Assembly (NCBI GenBank): GCA_022113835.1
Contig: JAILWY010000007.1
Span: 6,716,001-6,780,000, forward strand
Direction of reading: 5' to 3'
DNA length: 64,000 bases
Origin: Atopsyche davidsoni
Taxonomy: Eukaryota > Arthropoda > Insecta > Trichoptera > Hydrobiosidae
Shown here one piece after another: positions 62,410-64,000 of this stretch. Numbering within the stretch: the stretch's first letter is position 1; every line of letters starts with the position of its first letter. The notes below the pieces were generated by a model. That model had not been told where the DNA came from. It worked only from the letters and a program-made list of their open reading frames with translations, and did not search any database. The translations under genes were made by a program, and so were the position numbers.

Positions 62410-64000
62410 GTAAGATTTGAGACGACTGCAAAGTAGGTACCCTTACATCGAATTGTCACTGGCGAACAATGAATACGAAATATGATGTGGCAGCTTTATG
62501 CATTGTAAAGAAAATAAGCAAAAAAAAAAAAACAAAATTATTTGTTGATTATTAATGATTCTTGAAAAATATCAACACGGGTGTATTATGAATCTTTATA
62601 GAATAAATATTTAAAAAAATGTTTTTTTTTGTTGCACGACACTGGTTGTTGTGATATTTTTTTTATTTCTCGGTTGGGACTTTTCCAATTGCCAATTGTT
62701 CATCATTTCTCTATTTATAATTATTAATATAAATACACATTTTTTAAAGCGAAAACGCTTAGTTATTCATCTAAGCTTATCCTGCAAACAATGATTTAAA
62801 TCAGAAATGAAAGATAGATGCCTTCAGCAAAACAAATTAGCACATTTGAAATGCCTGAAAAAACAAAGTGCTCGAATCTGTAAACATTGTTATTTGGCTG
62901 AAGTCTCGCTGTTCAGGTTTATTGAGTGATATAACGCCGTCGCTAGTGGCCTGTAAACATCCCCACTGCGCCGCCCCTCTGTGTCAGGGGGCCATGGGGA
63001 GGGGCAGGGGGTGGATACTCTCTCTATATAAAAGTTCCAGCTTGTACTGTTCAGTTGAACAATGCTATTTTCGCGATTCGAAGAATGCCCCTGCGAAAAA
63101 AAGTATCTGCGAAAATTTCGGATATAAAAACACAATCTGGTTTAAAATGTATTATAAATACACAATCGTCTTCAAAAGTGTATTGAAATGTTGAGTCTTT
63201 TTATCGCTTCTTATTATTATTCTATTCACAAGAGTCCGCTCCGCATTTACTGACTATCGACAAAAAAATTCTCAAACTCCTTTTTAACATCATTCCAAGA
63301 CTCTGGAATTCTTTGAGATATGTTTATAGATAATGAAAAAAATCGAATAAGTATGAACGTATATTTTACTGTAAATAATTTTTTTTAAATGCTTATTGAG
63401 TGGATATGCATGGCTTTCAATAATAAAAAAATACTGTTTTTAACATCTCTTCCTTTTTTACGTGTATTTTAATAATGAGTAAACGAACTTATAATTAATA
63501 TATACAACAGTAAGAACATATTGCATGAAATAATAACAAAAAAATTTGTGGAAAAAGATATTTTAAAATACGATATAATAACTAGTACATAAAAAAAAAC
63601 AAAACTGGTGAATCATATTGCAAAAAATATATATAAAATGCCAGCAAAGAATTGCCGAATTTAAGAATTATAACAAAACTAATAAATATTTTTATCACCG
63701 CGAGTTGGAAATTTATGCTTACGATATAAAATAATAACGACACGTAGTTTTCATTTTGTTAAGAAGTTTACGCAAAAATAAAAACCGCACATAACACATA
63801 TTTTATCATTTTATAACTTACACCGTGTTCTCCAAAAACCGCACAAAACACAAAACCGAAACATGAACAATGGCCATTTTTAATTCACTTTGCAAGGACA
63901 ATGGTTTCAGAGGTACCCGCAAAACTTAGTTTTTATAAATCGCATTATGTAAACAAATATATTTGCGTAATTTTGCCGTTATATGGTTATTGTCATATTG
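62410..64000 (+). other. PEPD intron 3, truncated by the window edge
   Basis: Begins GTAAGATT. AT-rich with A and T runs and a GC-richer patch near 62930-63060. No acceptor followed by prolidase-like sequence was found before the end. Confidence 0.7.
63025..63056 (+). promoter_or_regulatory. TATA plus initiator-like pair
   Basis: TATATAAAAG at 63025 is followed by TCAGTT (63051-63056), the arthropod initiator consensus, with its A 26-28 nt after the TATA start. A G-rich block (GGGGAGGGGCAGGGGGTGG) lies just upstream. Motif and spacing fit a core promoter, but no conserved reading frame follows; it may belong to a repeat or a noncoding RNA. Confidence 0.3.

Noticed and set aside
62868..63194. 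108-codon plus-strand frame after PEPD exon 3
   Set aside because: It lies in the intron after a good donor and shows no similarity to prolidase or any family I recognise.

Overview
The window is animal nuclear DNA and almost certainly from an insect, most likely a moth or butterfly. It is AT-rich, its genes have GT-AG introns, and introns and intergenic DNA are packed with short foldback and tRNA-like repeats. The insect call rests on gene structure and on the style of the repeats. The species cannot be read from the sequence. There is no sign of prokaryotic gene organisation.

Three protein genes are supported. BOLA3, a small mitochondrial iron-sulfur cofactor, lies on the minus strand at 993-2169 with three coding exons and is complete (114 residues). 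A single-exon plus-strand gene at 3513-3866 encodes a 117-residue protein with both conserved blocks of the FRAT/GBP family of GSK-3 binding proteins; it sits in a CpG-rich island of about 2.3 kb. The first three coding exons of PEPD (Xaa-Pro dipeptidase, prolidase) are at 20674-20690, 32130-32292 and 62218-62409 on the plus strand. Its introns of 11,439 and 29,925 nt fill two thirds of the window. The metal-binding catalytic half lies beyond the right edge.

The rest is intergenic (5.6-20.6 kb) or PEPD intron. It carries at least 15 full or broken copies of a near-palindromic MITE, some bounded by TTAA; three copies of a second foldback element with very long arms; one short hAT-type element with an intact 8-bp target duplication; a separate GC-rich inverted repeat; several tRNA-like (SINE-type) segments; and other dispersed repeats. 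One unexplained 57-codon open frame at 15932 is followed directly by a perfect 10-bp hairpin.

The three genes share no obvious pathway: mitochondrial Fe-S maturation, Wnt/GSK-3 control, and proline dipeptide recycling. BOLA3 and the FRAT gene are head to head, with 1.34 kb between start codons. The points most worth checking are the insect FRAT homologue, the very long PEPD introns with an initiator exon of only 17 coding bases, and the TTAA-bounded foldback family.
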